DNA of 64,000 nt from Nocardiopsis metallicus (GTDB lineage Bacteria; Actinomycetota; Actinomycetes; Streptosporangiales; Streptosporangiaceae). A program made the position numbers and the translations under genes. The stretch spans positions 1,364,001 to 1,428,000 of the forward strand of contig NZ_JACHDO010000001.1 of assembly GCF_014201115.1 (NCBI RefSeq). Direction: 5' to 3'. Positions 34,288-45,179 of the stretch are shown piece by piece; position 1 is the stretch's first letter; every line of letters begins with the position of its first letter. The notes beneath the pieces are model-generated. The model ran no database searches. It was not told the origin of the DNA and saw only the letters and a list, made by a program, of their open reading frames with translations.

Positions 34288-34908
34288 GTGAGAACCCGCC
34301 GTCTGACCCCGCTCCGCTCCCTGACCGTCGCGTCCGCTGCCGCCTTGTTCGCGCTCACAGCGTGCGGCGGAGCGGATCTGGCCGGGGCCGAGCACTACAC
34401 CGATCTGTCCGACCAGCCCATGGCCGCCTCCGGCATCGAACTGGCCACCGTCGAGGGTGAGCCCTGGGGCTTCACCGACGTCGCCGATGACCGCCTCACC
34501 CTGCTGTTCTTCGGCTACACCAGCTGCCCGGACGTGTGCCCGATGACCATGGCCGAGATCAACCTGGCCCTGGACCAGGCCGGGGACGACGCGGACCGGT
34601 TCGACGTGGTCATGGTCAGCAGCGACCCCGTCCGTGACACCGACGAACAGCTGCGCTCCTGGCTGGACCGGTTCGACCCCGGCTTCCAGGGGGTACGCGG
34701 GGACGTCGACGACACCGTGCGGGCCGCCCTGGACTACGGCGTCCCGATCGACGCACCCGAGGAGACCGAAGGCGAGTACCTGGTCACCCACGGCGGACGG
34801 ATCCTGGTCCTGACACCCGGGGGTGAGGCGGCGGGCATGTTCGCCGAAGGCGTCGAGGCCGACCAGATCGCGCCGCTGCTGCCGGTGCTGCTCACGGAGC
34901 TGTTGTGA
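34288..34908 (+). CDS. Sco1/SenC-family copper metallochaperone lipoprotein
   Basis: About 206 residues from a GTG with AAGGA 8 nt upstream; a longer in-frame GTG at 34174 overlaps the sigma-factor stop but would place 38 extra residues before the signal peptide. The lipobox is LTACGG (Cys26). The thioredoxin-fold copper site is GYTSCPDVCP (Cys80, Cys84), with the distal His in YLVTHGGRI. Sco proteins deliver Cu to the CuA site of cytochrome c oxidase or, in Streptomyces, to GlxA-type oxidases. It is coupled to the DyP gene by GTGA. Confidence 0.92.
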   Translation: MRTRRLTPLRSLTVASAAALFALTACGGADLAGAEHYTDLSDQPMAASGIELATVEGEPWGFTDVADDRLTLLFFGYTSCPDVCPMTMAEINLALDQAGDDADRFDVVMVSSDPVRDTDEQLRSWLDRFDPGFQGVRGDVDDTVRAALDYGVPIDAPEETEGEYLVTHGGRILVLTPGGEAAGMFAEGVEADQIAPLLPVLLTELL

Positions 34909-36170
34909 ACGGCGGGCGTGCGGGGCAGGGCCGGGCGGGGGTCTCCCGCCGCGGACTGCTCACCGGACTGGGCGCGGCCGGGATCGCCGGGGCCGCAGGA
35001 GCGGCGGGCCTGGCCACGGGCGGTCTGATCGAACGCGAAACCACGGCACAGGGGGACACCGCACGGGAGCTGAGCCTGGGCAGGTCCGCCCCCGAGGAGG
35101 GGCGACCGCCCGCGCTGCTGACCCCGACCCCCGCTCATGTCCACGTGGTGGCGGTGGACCTGCGCGCCGAGCGGCCCGAGCAGGTTTCACAGCAGGCCCG
35201 CACGGTGCTGCGGCTGTGGGGCGAACAAGCACGTGGACTGCACGAACACGGGCTGGCAGAGATCGTCGAGGGCGCGCCCACCCAAGGGCTGCGCCCCGCC
35301 TCGCTGGGGATCACCCTCGGGCTGGGCGCGTCGCTGCTGGAGCGCGCCGGGCTGGCCGAGCGCCGTCCCGAACCGCTGGCGGACCTGCCCGAGTTCGCCT
35401 CCGACCACCTCGACCCCGCCCTGTGCGGGGGAGACCTGATGCTGCACGTGGGCGCGGAGGACCCGCTCGTGGTCAGCGCCGTGGTGGAACACCTGCTGGG
35501 CATTGCCCGCGAGCAAGCCCTCGTGCGCTGGTCGCTGCCCGGGTTCCAGCGGGCGGCGGCCACGGCCGCCGACCCCTCGGCCACCCCGCGCAACCTCATG
35601 GGGCAGGTCGACGGGACGGTGAACCCCCACCCCGATCAGGCGCAGTTCGGCCCGCAGGTCCTGGCCGCGCACCCCGACGGCGCCGCGTCCTGGATGGACG
35701 GCGGAACCTACGTGGTGGTGCGCCGCATCCGCATGCTCCTCGACGACTGGTTCGACCTCGAACCCCACCAGCGCGAGCGGGTGGTGGGACGCCGGTTGTC
35801 CGACGGCGCGCCGCTGGGCGGCGACCGCGAGGACGCCCTGCCGGACCTGGCCGCCCGGGGCGACGACGGGGAACCGGTCATCGCGGCGAACGCGCACATC
35901 CGGTTGGCCAGCCCGGAACGCACCCTGGGCGCGCGCATGCTCCGGCGGGGATTCAGCTACGACCTGGGCTGGTCGGGCGGGCGCCGGGAGGCCGGGCTGC
36001 TGTTCACGGCCTGGCAGGCCGACCCGCGCACCGGTTTCACCGCCGTCCAGCGCGAACTCGACGAGGGCGGCGACGCGCTCAACACCTACATCCGCCACGA
36101 GGGCAGCGCCGTGTTCGCGGTGCCGCCGGTACGCGAGAACCAACCACACCCCGCCCACGACCTCTGGTGA
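34905..36170 (+). CDS. Dyp-type heme peroxidase, Tat-exported
   Basis: A 421-residue peroxidase. The N-terminal SRRGLLTGLGAAGIAGAAGAAGLATGG is a twin-arginine signal peptide. The DyP distal motif NLMGQVDGTVNP has the catalytic Asp, and the proximal heme His lies in ANAHIRLASPERT. RRGFSYDLGW completes the family pattern. It would use H2O2 outside the membrane. In Streptomyces the orthologous DtpA works with Sco in the copper/GlxA-dependent developmental pathway. It is coupled at both ends (GTGA with sco, and a GTG overlapping its stop at the 3' end). Confidence 0.92.
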   Translation: MNGGRAGQGRAGVSRRGLLTGLGAAGIAGAAGAAGLATGGLIERETTAQGDTARELSLGRSAPEEGRPPALLTPTPAHVHVVAVDLRAERPEQVSQQARTVLRLWGEQARGLHEHGLAEIVEGAPTQGLRPASLGITLGLGASLLERAGLAERRPEPLADLPEFASDHLDPALCGGDLMLHVGAEDPLVVSAVVEHLLGIAREQALVRWSLPGFQRAAATAADPSATPRNLMGQVDGTVNPHPDQAQFGPQVLAAHPDGAASWMDGGTYVVVRRIRMLLDDWFDLEPHQRERVVGRRLSDGAPLGGDREDALPDLAARGDDGEPVIAANAHIRLASPERTLGARMLRRGFSYDLGWSGGRREAGLLFTAWQADPRTGFTAVQRELDEGGDALNTYIRHEGSAVFAVPPVRENQPHPAHDLW

Positions 36171-36190
36171 CCGACGTGAAGGACACGACC

Positions 36191-36757
36191 ATGACCATGA
36201 GAACCCGGACCGCTAACCCGTTCGCGCCGCGCCTGCCCCTGGCGGCGGCGCTGGCCCTGGCACTGCTCGCCACCTCCTGCGCCTCGGAGCCCGAGGCGCC
36301 CGAACCCGTGGCGGCAGCGGTTGAGCGGGGCAGCGCCCAGTCCGAGGAACTGCTCATCGAGGACGCCTGGATGCCCGAACCCGCCAACCCCGAGGTGGGG
36401 GTGGTCTACCTGGCGGTCACCAACACCGCCGCCACCGCCGACGCCGTCACCGGGGTGCGTACCAGTGCCTCACCCGACGCCGACCTGTGCAACACCGAGA
36501 CCACCGACTCCGGGGCCGGGATGATGCGCGTCGTCGACGAGATCCCGGTCCCGGCCGGGGGAACTACGACCTTCGTCGACGGCGGCTACCACGTGATGGT
36601 CAACGACATCCCCGAACCGCTCGAAGTCGGAGACACCGTCACGGTGACCCTGACCTTCGCCAGCGGGAGTGAGGCGGACGTGGAGGTCCCCGTCCAGGAG
36701 ATGACCGGCCCCGCCCCCGACCACAGCGGACACGACGACCACGACGCCCACCACTGA
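36191..36757 (+). CDS. PCu(A)C-family copper chaperone lipoprotein with altered ligand
   Basis: 188 residues from an ATG with GAAGGA at 8 nt. Lipobox LATSCAS (Cys30). The PCuAC domain VVYLAVTNTAATADAVTGV...EIPVPAGGTTTFVDGGYHVMV is clear. In the H-x10-M-x21-H-x-M copper site, Met112, His134 and Met136 are present. The first His is Asn101, preceded by Cys100. A His-rich tail (HSGHDDHDAHH) may supply extra Cu ligands. It would hand Cu(I) to Sco or its targets outside the membrane. Confidence 0.88.
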   Translation: MTMRTRTANPFAPRLPLAAALALALLATSCASEPEAPEPVAAAVERGSAQSEELLIEDAWMPEPANPEVGVVYLAVTNTAATADAVTGVRTSASPDADLCNTETTDSGAGMMRVVDEIPVPAGGTTTFVDGGYHVMVNDIPEPLEVGDTVTVTLTFASGSEADVEVPVQEMTGPAPDHSGHDDHDAHH

Positions 36758-36775
36758 CGCATCGGAGGAAACGAA

Positions 36776-36819
36776 CCGGGGCTCCCCGCACGTCAGTGAC
36801 GCGGTGCGGGGAGCCCCGG
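36776..36819. terminator. Bidirectional terminator, 16-bp perfect stem
   Basis: Arms CCGGGGCTCCCCGCAC and GTGCGGGGAGCCCCGG with a 12-nt loop lie between the convergent PCuAC and PepSY genes. Confidence 0.75.
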
Positions 36820-36849
36820 GGTCTACAGGTGAGAGGCCTCGTGTGGTGG

Positions 36850-38316
36850 TCAGCGGTGGGCGGGGTCCGGTTCGGGGCTTTCAGCCGGTTGCGCCGACCG
36901 CGTGGCGGACCTGCGGGACCGCCAGCCGATCAGGGCGTCGATCAGTAGGAAGGCGAGCAGCGAGACACCCAGAACAGGCAGCGCCCAGGCCAGGGCGGCA
37001 CCGGTCGCGACCACCGCCGCCTTCAGCGGCCAGGACAGGGCCGGGAAGGAACCCCTGGGGTAGGGGCGCCCCACGCCCCAGGCCTCGGCGCGGGTGGGCC
37101 TGCGCTGCCACCACATCCGGTAGCCGAGGACGATCACCCAGATCAGCCCGCCGCAGAGCACGGTGAGCAGGATCTGGTTGGGCACGCCGAACAGCAGACC
37201 CATGTGGCCGTCCACGCCCCAGCGGCTCAGTTTGGCCATCAGGGGGTGGTCCTCGAACCGGATCACCTCGGTGACCTCGGCGGTGTCCTGGGCGATGGCG
37301 GCCGAATCCGCCTGGGTGGGCCAGGAACGCTCCAGCTGGGAGACGACGTAGGGGGAGGAGTGGTCCGCGGGCAGGTTGACGATGACCCGGCCGTCCAGCC
37401 CGGCCGCACGGGCGCTGGCCAGGGCGGCGTCGATCCCCGCGTCCACTCCCGGGCTGGCGGAGGGGGTTTCGGTGGAGACCGCCGGGGTGGTCCAGGACAT
37501 CTGCTGGCGCAGGTCGGTGATGTTGGCCCCGGCGTACGTGGACCAGGTCAGGCCGGTGGCGGACAGGAACAGCAGCCCCAGCAGGAGCCACACTCCGGTG
37601 GCGGCGTGCAGTGACACGGTGCGCCCCCGCCCCGGCGAGCTTCCGGAGCCGGGCAGGAGCAGTCCGCGCGCCCGCCGGGACCTGGCCCGGGCCATCCACA
37701 GGGCGAAGCCGCCCAGGGCCACCACACCCAGCCAGCTGGCCGCGAGTTCGCTGTACAGGCGCCCGAAGTCGCCCAGGTGCAGCTCCCGGTGGAGCAGGTC
37801 GATCCAGGTCCGCATCGGCAGGGCGCCGCTGGTCCCGTAGCTCTCGGACACCCCCAGCACCTCGCCCCGGTGGGGGTCGACGAACACCGTCGTCTGCGTG
37901 CTCGAATGCGGGTCCGCGTCGGCGCCGGGCAGGCTCAGGTGCACCCAGGTGGAGTCCTCGGGGGTGGTGGCCGGACGTACCGAGTCCGCCTCGGCGCCGG
38001 GGATCTCCGCCTCGGCGATCCGCACCTGTTCGGTCAGGGGCAGGGACTGCTCGGCGGCCGGGACGCGCAGCAGGTCCTCGTACAGGGCCTGTTCCACCTG
38101 CGGGGTCCACACGTACAGCAGCCCGGAGACGGCAGCCACCAGGATGAAGGGGCCCACCAGCACCCCCGCGTAGAAGTGCAGGCGCAGGATCAGTGGTCTG
38201 AGCTGGGCCCACACCCCTGGACGCCGTCGGGTGCGCTCTGGTTCCGCCCCGGCCGCGGGCTCGGGTGCGGGGGTGGTCGTCGCTGTCGGATCTGGGGAAG
38301 CGGGTACCGGATCCAT
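36850..38316 (-). CDS. PepSY-associated transmembrane protein
   Basis: A 488-residue membrane protein with four principal hydrophobic helices. Typical PepSY_TM features are LRLHFYAGVLVGPFILVAAVSGLLYVWTPQVEQALY near the N-terminus, the extracytoplasmic PepSY region, MRTWIDLLHRELHLGDFGRLYSELAASWLGVVALGGFALW with conserved His residues, and LHAATGVWLLLGLLFLSATGLTWSTYAG. Such proteins are thought to act in metal (iron/heme/copper) reduction at the membrane; here it faces a copper cluster. The ATG with AGGAG 6 nt upstream is preferred over one four codons earlier. Confidence 0.85.
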   Translation of the reverse strand: MDPVPASPDPTATTTPAPEPAAGAEPERTRRRPGVWAQLRPLILRLHFYAGVLVGPFILVAAVSGLLYVWTPQVEQALYEDLLRVPAAEQSLPLTEQVRIAEAEIPGAEADSVRPATTPEDSTWVHLSLPGADADPHSSTQTTVFVDPHRGEVLGVSESYGTSGALPMRTWIDLLHRELHLGDFGRLYSELAASWLGVVALGGFALWMARARSRRARGLLLPGSGSSPGRGRTVSLHAATGVWLLLGLLFLSATGLTWSTYAGANITDLRQQMSWTTPAVSTETPSASPGVDAGIDAALASARAAGLDGRVIVNLPADHSSPYVVSQLERSWPTQADSAAIAQDTAEVTEVIRFEDHPLMAKLSRWGVDGHMGLLFGVPNQILLTVLCGGLIWVIVLGYRMWWQRRPTRAEAWGVGRPYPRGSFPALSWPLKAAVVATGAALAWALPVLGVSLLAFLLIDALIGWRSRRSATRSAQPAESPEPDPAHR

Positions 38317-38415
38317 GGGTCTCCTCATGCCGGGGGCATCGTGGTCGCCACTGACGTCGTCCGGTAGGCCCCGAGAGTTCCCGGAGAGGGAGGATTTTTC
38401 AGCAGGGGGATGGGG

Positions 38416-39630
38416 TCAGCCGGGGGAGCCCTTGTCGGCCAGTCGGCTCACCCCGGGCACCAGCAGTGGAAGCAGGCTGGTGAGCAGTCCCACGGCGGCC
38501 GCCCAGAACAGCACCGTGCGGGCGCCCACCGTCTCGGCCAGGGCCCCGGCCACCGCGTACCCCACCGGTTCCAGGCCGAAGCTGCCGACCTGGTCGATAC
38601 TGATCACCACGCTCAACCGGTCCTGCGGGATCGCCTTCTGCAACGCGGTGTACCAGTACACGCCGAACATCATGAAGCCCACACCGGTGGCTACGTAGCC
38701 GACCAGCAGCACCGGCACGGTGACGGTCAGCGCCAGACCCAGCAGCGTGAGCGGGAAGCAGAGCACGCCCAGCAGGGACACCAGACCGGGGCGGGCCGGG
38801 GTCCAGCGGGCCGCCACGACCCCGCCCACCAGCTGGCCCGCCGCCATGCAGGACAGCGCCAGCCCGTAGACGGGTTCGGGGTAGGAGTCGGCGACCACGA
38901 TGGGCAGCAGCACGAACCCGGGAGCCAGGGTGGCGGGCGCCTGCACGGTGGCCACCGCGATGACCGCAAGCACCCAGGGCCTGCGCGCCACCTCGCGCCA
39001 CCCCTCCCGCAGGCTCGTACCCATGGACTCGGTGGCCCGCTCGGGTGCGGGAGGGGCTTCCCGGATCCACACCAGGGTGCCCACACAGACCGCGAAGAGC
39101 GCCGCGATGATCAGGAACACCGTCCGCACGTCCACCATGGCCAGCAGCACCCCGGCGGTGGCGGGCCCGGTGATCCCGGCGGCGCGTCCCACGATGTTGC
39201 GCAGGGCGTTGGCCTGCTGGAGTTGATCGCGCGGCACGATCACCGGCATCAGGGAACCGCTGGCCGGTTCCACCACCGACCCCGAGACCCCGCTCAGCGC
39301 GGCCAGCGCGAGCAGCCACGGCCCGGCGTCGGGGCCCAGGGCGAACCCCAGCATCACCAGCAGCTGCACGGAGTCGTTGGCCACCAGCGCCGTGGACTTG
39401 CGCACCCTGGTCAGCAGGGCCCCGGTGAGCAGCGCGAACAGCGAACCGGCGGCCCCGCGCACGCCCAGGACCAGACCGAGCATCAGGGGGCCGTGTTCGA
39501 CCAGGACCAGGCCGACCATGGCTACCGGAAGCATCTCCGAACCCAGATCGCCCGCGCTCCGGCCGCCCAGGAGCAGGCGAAAACCCCGGTTGCCCAGGGT
39601 TCGGGGCACAAAAGAAGCCAGACGGGACAA
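38416..39630 (-). CDS. MFS transporter (enterobactin-exporter-like)
   Basis: A 404-residue transporter with about 12 hydrophobic segments. The opening NRGFRLLLGGRSAGDLGSEMLPVAMVGLVL and the motif-A loop LLTGALLTRVRKSTALVAND resemble the MFS_3/EntS group. IVGRAAGITGPATAGVLLAMVD is the TM5 motif C. The TTG start has AAGG about 10 nt upstream. The substrate is unknown. Twelve-bp direct repeats (39645-39656 and 39661-39672, period 16 bp) lie just upstream and may bind a regulator. Confidence 0.82.
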   Translation of the reverse strand: MSRLASFVPRTLGNRGFRLLLGGRSAGDLGSEMLPVAMVGLVLVEHGPLMLGLVLGVRGAAGSLFALLTGALLTRVRKSTALVANDSVQLLVMLGFALGPDAGPWLLALAALSGVSGSVVEPASGSLMPVIVPRDQLQQANALRNIVGRAAGITGPATAGVLLAMVDVRTVFLIIAALFAVCVGTLVWIREAPPAPERATESMGTSLREGWREVARRPWVLAVIAVATVQAPATLAPGFVLLPIVVADSYPEPVYGLALSCMAAGQLVGGVVAARWTPARPGLVSLLGVLCFPLTLLGLALTVTVPVLLVGYVATGVGFMMFGVYWYTALQKAIPQDRLSVVISIDQVGSFGLEPVGYAVAGALAETVGARTVLFWAAAVGLLTSLLPLLVPGVSRLADKGSPG

Positions 39631-39644
39631 AACGGGGCCTTGGT

Positions 39645-39672
39645 TGAGTCAAACAGGTGGTGAGTCAGACAG
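39645..39672. repeat. Direct repeat TGAGTCA(A/G)ACAG, period 16 bp
   Basis: Two 12-bp copies differing at one base, 15-42 bp upstream of the MFS start. Spacing of about 1.5 helical turns and the position suggest an operator or activator site. Confidence 0.4.
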
Positions 39673-39908
39673 ACAGCGGGGGTGGCGTAGCCTCCAGCAG
39701 TGTCGCGCAGGTGCCGGTGCCCGCGCGAAGGATTTTCGGTGCCTCTCGGCACCGTGTTCGGGGACCGGCCCCACGGGATGCTGTTGGCGAATCCGGGTGG
39801 GGGCCTGGGGTGGTTTCCGGCAGCGGGTTCGAGGGCTTGGGGGTGGGTGGAGGTGTCCGAAACCCGGGCTGGCACGTGTCCGTTGCTTCCGTAACCGTCA
39901 GGTCCCCG

Positions 39909-40253
39909 GTGATCTTGCTACCAGGAGCAAGTTCGGCGCCCTCGACTTTCGCGCTTTCTGGAACTATGGGAACTTATGTCCTTTATCTGCCGCTCTGCCT
40001 ATTTCGCCGGTATTGATGTATCCGAAGGCGACATGAGCGTTCGACCACTGGCAAACGTGGGCATAGCAGCCCAACTGGCCTGGACGGATGCCGTGTCTAG
40101 AGCCTGCGCGCCCCCTGGTCCGTGAGCCCCACGGAGCCAGGGCACTTCATCGAGAGCCACCAGACATAACGGTCATTAGGCAACACAACCTGACAAAACT
40201 TCGAAAACCACGAAAGTCGAGGGCGCCGAACTTGCTCCTGGTAGCAAGATCAC
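39909..40253. repeat. Inner 43-bp perfect inverted repeats
   Basis: The left arm 39909-39951 begins GTGATCTTGCTACCAGGAGC and ends CTCGACTTTCG; the right arm 40211-40253 is its exact reverse complement. The outer 32 bp of each arm match the half-site of the 60-bp palindrome at 58851-58910. Confidence 0.9.
39941..40221. mobile_element. Putative 281-bp MITE-like insertion
   Basis: It is bounded by 11-bp perfect terminal inverted repeats (CTCGACTTTCG ... CGAAAGTCGAG) and flanked on both sides by GGCGCC, compatible with a 6-bp target duplication. The interior is clearly less G+C rich than its surroundings. The uninterrupted relative at 58851 has a single GGCGCC at its dyad, where this insert sits here. 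Because GGCGCC is itself palindromic, duplication and arm symmetry cannot be told apart from one copy. Confidence 0.5.
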
Positions 40254-40829
40254 GCTGAAAGGAGGGGCCGAAACCGGCCGGGGTGGCGCTTCGATCGGTC
40301 TGTTCACCGGGCCGGGTAGGGGGTCCCCGCTGGGCCGAGGGACCAGTGTCTGCTGCGCTGCCGCTGTTCGTCGGGGCGCGTGACCGGCCGTGGCACGAGC
40401 ACCGATCCCCGCCGAGCTGGGGGCGCTCCTTCCTTCGCTGCCGCTTTTCCGTCGCTCACCTTGATCAGCCGCGACACGTCCAGGCGTTGCCCGCAGGCCG
40501 GTGGAGGGCTCCGGCCGAAGGCCGCGCAGTTGGCAGTTGCCGTTGGCTTTTGGGCCTCTTGGGGCCCGTCTGCTACCCGACCACTCCTGCCCGTTTCCCT
40601 ATAGCCGCCCACCGCCGTCGCAGCGAAACGGGGCAAGCCGGAGCGCCTGATGACTCGGCGAAGCCGCGACGGCGATGACCTTGACGCCCGCAGAGGAGAC
40701 GGCAGCCATCGAGCGGTGGGAAACGGTGACTACAGACCGGACTCCCACCCGGATTCGCCAACAGCATCCTGATACGCCGGGCCCCGGAAACCTCTTGCCC
40801 CGCCCTCCCTAGCGTCGTGAAACTGGCTC

Positions 40830-40855
40830 CGGCCCTCCCAACACCGGGAGGGCCG
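40830..40855 (+). promoter_or_regulatory. 10-bp-stem hairpin in the 5' UTR of the NmrA-like gene
   Basis: CGGCCCTCCC-AACACC-GGGAGGGCCG lies 18 nt before the start and just upstream of the GAAAGGAG site. It could be the end of upstream transcription, an attenuator or a protein site. Confidence 0.4.
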
Positions 40856-40873
40856 TGAGCGAAAGGAGAACAC

Positions 40874-41719
40874 ATGTCGGACACGACCCTGGTGGTCGGG
40901 GCGACCGGGAACGTCGGTTCCCAGGTGGTGCGCCGCCTGCTGGAGGAGGGCCGACCCGTACGGGCGCTGAGCCGCACACCCGAGGCCGCTGACCTACCCT
41001 CAGGGGCCGAGTTGGTGCGCGGAGACCTCACCGACCCCGCGAGCCTCGACAACGCCCTGACCGGTGCGGACGCCGTCTTCCTGGTCTGGCCCGGGGCGGA
41101 CACCCAACACGCCTCGGCGGTTGCGAAACTCCTTGCTTCACGGCGCGTGGTGTACCTGTCCTCGGCCGGGATCGACGACAGCCGACCCACCCAGGCCGAC
41201 CCCATCAACCAGATGCACGCCGACGTCGAACAGGCGCTGGAGGGTGGCAGCACGGACTGCACCTTCCTGCGTTGCACCAGTTTCGCCGCCTCGCTGCTGG
41301 AATGGGGCGACCAGATCCGCGAAGGGGTGGTGCGCGAGGCCTTCGGGCAGGCCAGCCGTCCCCTGTTGCACGAGCGCGACATCGCCGACGTGGCGGTTCG
41401 GGTGCTGCTCGACGGTACACACCGGGGTGAGCGCCTGTTCCTGAGCGGCCCGGAACCACTCACCCAGGTCGAGCAGGTTCGGATCATCGGCGAAGCTCTG
41501 GGAACTCCGGTGCGGTTCGAGGAGGTCCCGCTGGATGACATGCGGGCTCACATGCGTGAGGAGGGCTGGGCCGAGGCCGACATCGAGGGCATGCTCACCG
41601 CCTACGCCGCGATGTCCGAGACCGAACCACCGGTCTGGGACACGGTGGAACGGATCACCGGGCGGACCCCGCGGAACCTGACCCGGTGGGTACGCGACTA
41701 CGAGGACTCCTTCCGCTGA
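40874..41719 (+). CDS. NmrA-like NAD(P)H-binding protein (atypical SDR)
   Basis: A 281-residue protein. TLVVGATGNVGSQVVRRLLEEGRPVRALSR gives the G-x2-G-x2-G motif of NmrA/azoreductase-like atypical SDRs, and VVYLSSAGI and LLHERDIADVAVRVLLDG are family landmarks. There is no Tyr-x3-Lys catalytic pair, so it may sense the nicotinamide pool or reduce quinone/azo compounds. A second member of the same group is encoded at 56347-57210. GAAAGGAG precedes the ATG. Confidence 0.85.
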   Translation: MSDTTLVVGATGNVGSQVVRRLLEEGRPVRALSRTPEAADLPSGAELVRGDLTDPASLDNALTGADAVFLVWPGADTQHASAVAKLLASRRVVYLSSAGIDDSRPTQADPINQMHADVEQALEGGSTDCTFLRCTSFAASLLEWGDQIREGVVREAFGQASRPLLHERDIADVAVRVLLDGTHRGERLFLSGPEPLTQVEQVRIIGEALGTPVRFEEVPLDDMRAHMREEGWAEADIEGMLTAYAAMSETEPPVWDTVERITGRTPRNLTRWVRDYEDSFR

Positions 41720-41774
41720 TCCCGACCTGATCTGAGCGGCGCGAGCGCGCTTTACGGTCCCGTCCCGGCCCGGG

Positions 41775-44111
<2,337 letters not shown>

Positions 44112-44129
44112 GGCGGTCACGCTACGAAG

Positions 44130-44156
44130 AGTTGTGGCCAGAATCCGGCCACAACT
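44130..44156. promoter_or_regulatory. Perfect operator AGTTGTGGCC-N7-GGCCACAACT
   Basis: Ten-bp perfect arms and a 7-nt spacer occupy the 72-bp gap between the UvrA-like and WYL genes, 19 nt and 28 nt from the two starts. The WYL protein is the likely ligand-binding partner and may autoregulate. Confidence 0.7.
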
Positions 44157-44183
44157 GAGCAGAATCAGGGAAGAATGGCAGGC

Positions 44184-45179
44184 ATGGCCGATACCAGTCA
44201 GCGGATGCTGCGCCTGCTCTCCCTGCTCCAGAACGGCCGGGCCTGGTCCGGTGCGGAGTTGACCGAGGCGCTGGGCACCAGCCCGCGGTCCATGCGCCGC
44301 GACATCGACCGCCTGCGCGAGCTCGGCTACCCGGTCGAGAGCCTGCGCGGCCCCGGCGGCCACTACCGGTTGGTGGCGGGTAAGGCCCTGCCGCCGCTGA
44401 TGTTCGAGGACGACGAGGTGGTCACCGTGGCCCTGGGGCTGCGGATGGTCGCGGGCGGACTCAGCGGTGTCCAGGGCGCGGAGGACGGCGCCGAACGGGC
44501 CCTGGGCAAGATCGAACGGGTCCTGCCCTCCCACCTCTCGCGGCGCGCCAGCACCCTGGCCTCGGCGGTGGACCCCGGTCGGCGGGTCTGGCCGGGCGCC
44601 TCGTCGGAGGTGCTCACCGGACTGGGTGAGGCGGTCGCCGCCGGGCAGTGGGTGCGGATGACCCACCGGGGGCGCGACGGCCAGGAGCGGCACCGCCGGG
44701 TGGACCCCTACCGGCTGCTCCTGCTGGGGCGGCGCTGGTACCTGTTCGCCTGGGACCGGGACCGTGCGGACTGGCGTTCCTTCCGTCTGGACCGGATCAC
44801 CGGGCTGACCCCGACCCGCGCCGCTTTCACCCCCAGGGAGCTTCCGGCCGAGGACCTGGCCGCGTACCTGGAGCAGGGCTTCGGGACCGGCGGGAGGGGG
44901 CGGGGCGAGCAGCGGCTCACCGTCAGGGTGCTCTTCCACGCTTCGGCCGCGGAGGTGGCCGCGCGCATTGTCCGGGTGGACGGTTCCCTGGAGGCCGTGG
45001 GCGCGCACAAGTCCCGCTACACCGCCCGAGTGGACTCCTACGAGTGGATCGCGATCGTGCTGGCCATGACCGGTCTGGACTTCACGGTGGAGGGCCCGGA
45101 AGGGTTCAGGGACTACGCGACCCGGCTCTCGGCCAGGCTCGGCCGCGCGGTCGGGGCGTTCATTCCTCCGTCCGGGTGA
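44184..45179 (+). CDS. YafY-type HTH_11/WYL-domain transcriptional regulator
   Basis: A 331-residue regulator. The N-terminal HTH_11 is RMLRLLSLLQNGRAWSGAELTEALGTSPRSMRRDIDRLRELGYPVESLRGPGGHYRLVAG. The WYL domain has the WYLFAWDRDRADWRSFRLDRITGLT block, followed by the WCX extension. WYL proteins sense nucleic-acid ligands or DNA damage in several actinomycete systems. The second ATG is preferred because GGAAGA is 9 nt upstream. The gene is divergent from the UvrA-like gene, suggesting it controls it, and overlaps the WD40 gene by 20 bp at the 3' end. Confidence 0.9.
   Translation: MADTSQRMLRLLSLLQNGRAWSGAELTEALGTSPRSMRRDIDRLRELGYPVESLRGPGGHYRLVAGKALPPLMFEDDEVVTVALGLRMVAGGLSGVQGAEDGAERALGKIERVLPSHLSRRASTLASAVDPGRRVWPGASSEVLTGLGEAVAAGQWVRMTHRGRDGQERHRRVDPYRLLLLGRRWYLFAWDRDRADWRSFRLDRITGLTPTRAAFTPRELPAEDLAAYLEQGFGTGGRGRGEQRLTVRVLFHASAAEVAARIVRVDGSLEAVGAHKSRYTARVDSYEWIAIVLAMTGLDFTVEGPEGFRDYATRLSARLGRAVGAFIPPSG

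Larger units (their letters stand above)
39776..40769. repeat. Outer 25-bp perfect inverted repeats, 994 bp apart end to end
   Basis: The left arm begins GGATGCTGTTGGCGAATCCG; the right arm (40745-40769) is its exact reverse complement. Similarity fades gradually inward from the arms, as for degenerate terminal repeats. Confidence 0.85.
39631..40873. other. 1.24-kb non-coding region with nested inverted repeats
   Basis: No convincing gene is seen on either strand. From outside in, it holds a 25-bp perfect inverted repeat (39776-39800 / 40745-40769) and a 43-bp perfect inverted repeat (39909-39951 / 40211-40253). It also holds an AT-rich core with a 30-codon ATG frame (40033-40125, GAAGG just upstream, unrecognised). 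A segment near 40374-40590 appears again, inverted, at about 58500-58730. Hairpin GGTGCC-TCTC-GGCACC lies at 39738-39753. The organisation looks like a cluster of small non-autonomous mobile elements. Confidence 0.65.

Noticed and set aside
40033..40125. 30-codon gene inside the MITE-like insert
   Set aside because: It has a GAAGG site and sits in AT-rich DNA, but there is no recognisable family and chance frames of this length are common; mentioned in findings only.
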